64,000 nucleotides of DNA from JACMLD01 sp039916305 (GTDB lineage Bacteria; Bacteroidota; Bacteroidia; Chitinophagales; Chitinophagaceae), in contig JBDSLR010000024.1 of the NCBI GenBank assembly GCA_039916305.1, positions 62,001 to 126,000 of the forward strand. The letters run 5' to 3'. This document shows positions 62,122 through 64,000 of this stretch, piece by piece (position 1 is the stretch's first letter; every line of letters begins with the position of its first letter). The translations under genes and the position numbers were made by a program. The notes beneath the pieces are model-generated. The model had not been told where the DNA came from. It saw only the letters and a program-made list of their open reading frames with translations, and did no database searches.

Positions 62122-63075
62122 TTAGTTTGCCGCCAGGTATACCATGATAACGTTTAGAATGGTGTATAATAAAGTGAAGATGTAAAATGACCACCTGTCG
62201 ATCTTGTGTGAACGTTGTTTTTTTTGCTCATCGCCGGATTGGTACAGGCGCAAAGAGATAATCATTACCACGGTGATAAGTAATATAAATATAAAAGTAA
62301 GGGTGTGCACGTTATCCATTAAAGTATTGGAAACAGAAGAAGGCACCACAGACTCTACAATATATTTATTACCAATAGCGGCAAATATGCCACCCACACA
62401 AAGGCAGAAACGCGAATCCTGGCTCTCGTTGGAAACAAAAAAGACAATGCATGAAATAAGGAAGGCAACGTACACACCCGTGAGTAATTTAATCAGCTTG
62501 GTCCATGAATTATTCCTGGAGATGGTTATTTCTGCCACCACCCGCGGATAGGAACTCCGGCCGGTCAGCGAAGGATTTCCATAAGTGGTCTGGTAGGTCT
62601 TTACACTATGGGTAAGGCCGAAATGCTCTATATGCCATTCGCTTAAACAAAACAGGCTGTCGATTTTAGAATTGGCGCCATCGGCCAGGTAGATCAGCCT
62701 TGAACTATCAGATTCAGTATCTTCTATTTCAATATGAAGCTGTTGTTTATCAAACGGGAATTTTGAAACATCCCATTGGTGTATCAGTTCTGCCTTGCAT
62801 TTTTGCGTTGCCCAATTCCACCCTGCCTTTTTTTCCATTGAATAATGGGTAAAATCCGCAGACTTACCGTTGGTAATTTCAAGTCGGTTGTCAAATTTCA
62901 GGTTATCATTTTTATAATTCACCCAAACCCAGAAATCAGCCATGTAGCTTTTATCATCCAGTTTGAAATCATAAATAGAATTAATATAAATGCCAATATG
63001 GCAAGTATCTTTTTGCGAAAACACATTCGTACAGTAAAAGAACAAGGATAGTACTACCAGCAAACGGCTTTTCAT
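62122..63075 (-). CDS. Pentameric ligand-gated ion channel homologue (Cys-loop superfamily)
   Basis: From ATG 63075 the product is 317 residues with a signal peptide ending in NVFSQ. The extracellular part has IYDFKLDDKSYMADFWVWV and the hallmark WDVSKFPFDKQQL, matching the Pro-loop FPFDxQ motif of prokaryotic channels such as GLIC. Four membrane helices follow: LIKLLTGVYVAFLISCIVFFV, GGIFAAIGNKYIVESVVP (pore-lining M2 equivalent), TLTFIFILLITVVMIISL and FYIFTLLYTILNVIMVYLA. The M2 has an unusual Asn-Lys in place of mostly small polar residues. Ligand and ion selectivity are unknown. It is convergent with the epimerase gene. Confidence 0.8.
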   Translation of the reverse strand: MKSRLLVVLSLFFYCTNVFSQKDTCHIGIYINSIYDFKLDDKSYMADFWVWVNYKNDNLKFDNRLEITNGKSADFTHYSMEKKAGWNWATQKCKAELIHQWDVSKFPFDKQQLHIEIEDTESDSSRLIYLADGANSKIDSLFCLSEWHIEHFGLTHSVKTYQTTYGNPSLTGRSSYPRVVAEITISRNNSWTKLIKLLTGVYVAFLISCIVFFVSNESQDSRFCLCVGGIFAAIGNKYIVESVVPSSVSNTLMDNVHTLTFIFILLITVVMIISLRLYQSGDEQKKQRSHKIDRWSFYIFTLLYTILNVIMVYLAAN

Positions 63076-63261
63076 AACGGGATGGATCAATATAGATTAG
63101 ATACTGATAACCATACATACGCGGATTTTACCCAAAAAGTATAAACGCAAATAAACACTTAGGCCGCGATATATATATTTACCTGCACTTATTTTCGGCA
63201 GCGGGTTAACTTTTTACCGTTACTTTATAAAAAAATCATTCACTCAATAATTCTTTACTAT

Positions 63262-64000
63262 ATGAAACGGGCCGGTACTGTATTACTGTTGATTATCATA
63301 GTTTTCCCCCTTTTTTCGCAAAGCTACCAGGCAAAGGCAAAAGCCCTGCTGGCAAAAATGACACTGGAAGAGAAAATTGGCCAGCTTAACCTGGTAACAC
63401 CGGGCGGCGCGGTTACCGGCGCAGTGGTGAGCCAGGGCGTGGAAGAGAATATCCGCAAAGGTTTTGTAGGTGGTTTGTTTGGCATTTGGGGCCCCGAAAA
63501 AGTACGGAAGGCACAGGATCTTGCTGTCAAAAATACCCGCCTCCACATACCCTTACTTTTTGGACTGGATGTGATCCATGGACATAAAACCATTTTCCCT
63601 ATTCCGCTGGGACTTTCTGCATCCTGGGATTTGGCACTCATTGAAAAGAGCGCCCGCATTGCAGCCACAGAAGCAACAGCTGACGGGCTCGCCTGGGCCT
63701 TCTCACCCATGGTTGACATAGCAAGAGATGCCCGCTGGGGACGTATTTCTGAAGGCAGTGGCGAAGATCCTTATCTCGGCAGCCTGATTGCCAAGGCTAT
63801 GGTAAAAGGCTACCAGGGCAACGATCTATCAGCCAATACTAATATCATGGCTTGTGTAAAACACTTTGCCTTATATGGTGGTGCAGAAGCCGGCCGCGAA
63901 TACAATACCGTAGACATGAGCCGTATAAAAATGTATGAATATTACCTGCCACCCTACAAAGCTGCCATTGATGCAGGTGCCGGCAGTATTATGAGTTCTT
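63262..64000 (+). CDS. GH3 beta-glucosidase-like enzyme, N-terminal part (runs off window)
   Basis: The frame from ATG 63262 runs 246 codons to the right edge. It has a signal peptide (AGTVLLLIIIVFPLFSQS) and a BglX-type GH3 domain: LLAKMTLEEKIGQLNLVTPG, LLFGLDVIHGHKTIFPIP, WAFSPMVDIARDARWGRISEG and CVKHFALYG (the KH acid/base pair). The active-site Asp and second domain lie beyond the window. It should cleave beta-glucosides. It is divergent from the channel gene. Together with the GH3 at 58662 it marks a beta-glucoside-using segment. Confidence 0.92.
   Translation, partial: MKRAGTVLLLIIIVFPLFSQSYQAKAKALLAKMTLEEKIGQLNLVTPGGAVTGAVVSQGVEENIRKGFVGGLFGIWGPEKVRKAQDLAVKNTRLHIPLLFGLDVIHGHKTIFPIPLGLSASWDLALIEKSARIAATEATADGLAWAFSPMVDIARDARWGRISEGSGEDPYLGSLIAKAMVKGYQGNDLSANTNIMACVKHFALYGGAEAGREYNTVDMSRIKMYEYYLPPYKAAIDAGAGSIMSS

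Noticed and set aside
1..64000. tRNA, rRNA, CRISPR and insertion sequences
   Set aside because: I read both strands for tRNA T-loop patterns, direct repeats with spacers and transposase motifs and found none that hold up; small or degenerate ones could be missed without tools.

Overview
The window looks like chromosome of a Bacteroidota bacterium, most likely Chitinophagaceae or a near relative. Three things point there. Many proteins carry Bacteroidota-typical families (outer-membrane beta-barrel of the porin type, DUF4142, DUF5995, DUF1080, a GHL6-type glycosidase, an M1-like peptidase, a CBM20-GH77 glucanotransferase). Start codons almost never have a Shine-Dalgarno sequence. Several promoters fit the Bacteroidota TANNTTTG -7 element. 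I see no insertion sequence, prophage, CRISPR array, rRNA or tRNA. The left and right ends cut through an outer-membrane barrel gene and a BglX-like GH3 gene.

Layout. 1-9.4 kb: barrel end, a secreted PHB-depolymerase-like esterase, a YjbR-like protein, an orphan multi-PAS histidine kinase, an S9 peptidase, a pentapeptide-repeat protein and a Tat-exported Gfo/Idh/MocA oxidoreductase. 9.7-16.5 kb: a barrel-like protein, an RNA methyltransferase fused to a GNAT domain, a DUF1080 protein, a small methyltransferase, a GH20-like lipoprotein, an FKBP isomerase and an unknown. 16.8-20.3 kb: a glycine-rich RRM protein, then a minus-strand operon (barrel, TssN-like, TssO-like) resembling a detached piece of a Bacteroidota type VI secretion system. 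21-28 kb: two Tat-exported ferritin-like proteins, an esterase lipoprotein, a porin-like barrel, a tiny SD-led ORF/small RNA cassette, an LpxR-type lipid A deacylase, an S10 carboxypeptidase and a SgcJ-like protein. 28-38 kb: a GHL6-type glycosidase, DUF5995, DUF1345, an App1-type phosphatidate phosphatase divergent from a diacylglycerol-kinase-family enzyme, a stress flavin-binding protein, a DinB-like protein, a SET protein and unknowns. 38-47.4 kb: M1 and Mx metallopeptidases, a sugar epimerase, an S41 peptidase, DUF4142, a 4-alpha-glucanotransferase and a small membrane protein. 47.6-52.4 kb: two tandem paralogous 77-residue proteins with matching promoters and terminators, then dnaK and a GtrA protein. 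52.6-64 kb: argS, an OmpA protein, an NTF2-like protein, arginine decarboxylase, an NrtR-like regulator with a palindromic operator next to a GH3 gene, a second epimerase, a pentameric ligand-gated channel homologue and a second GH3.

How it fits together. Much of the window serves an outward-facing heterotroph: exported glycosidases (two GH3, GH20-like, GHL6), enzymes of the kind used for oxidised sugars (Gfo/Idh/MocA, DUF1080, two Tat epimerases), exported peptidases (S9, S10, S41, M1) and envelope remodelling (LpxR, App1/DAGK, barrels). Housekeeping genes (dnaK, argS, speA, malQ, the RNA methyltransferase) are interspersed. The least explained items are the duplicated 77-residue proteins, the SD-led mini-ORF cassette at 24.67-24.83 kb, the isolated TssN/TssO-like pair, the channel homologue, and the palindrome at 58611-58629.
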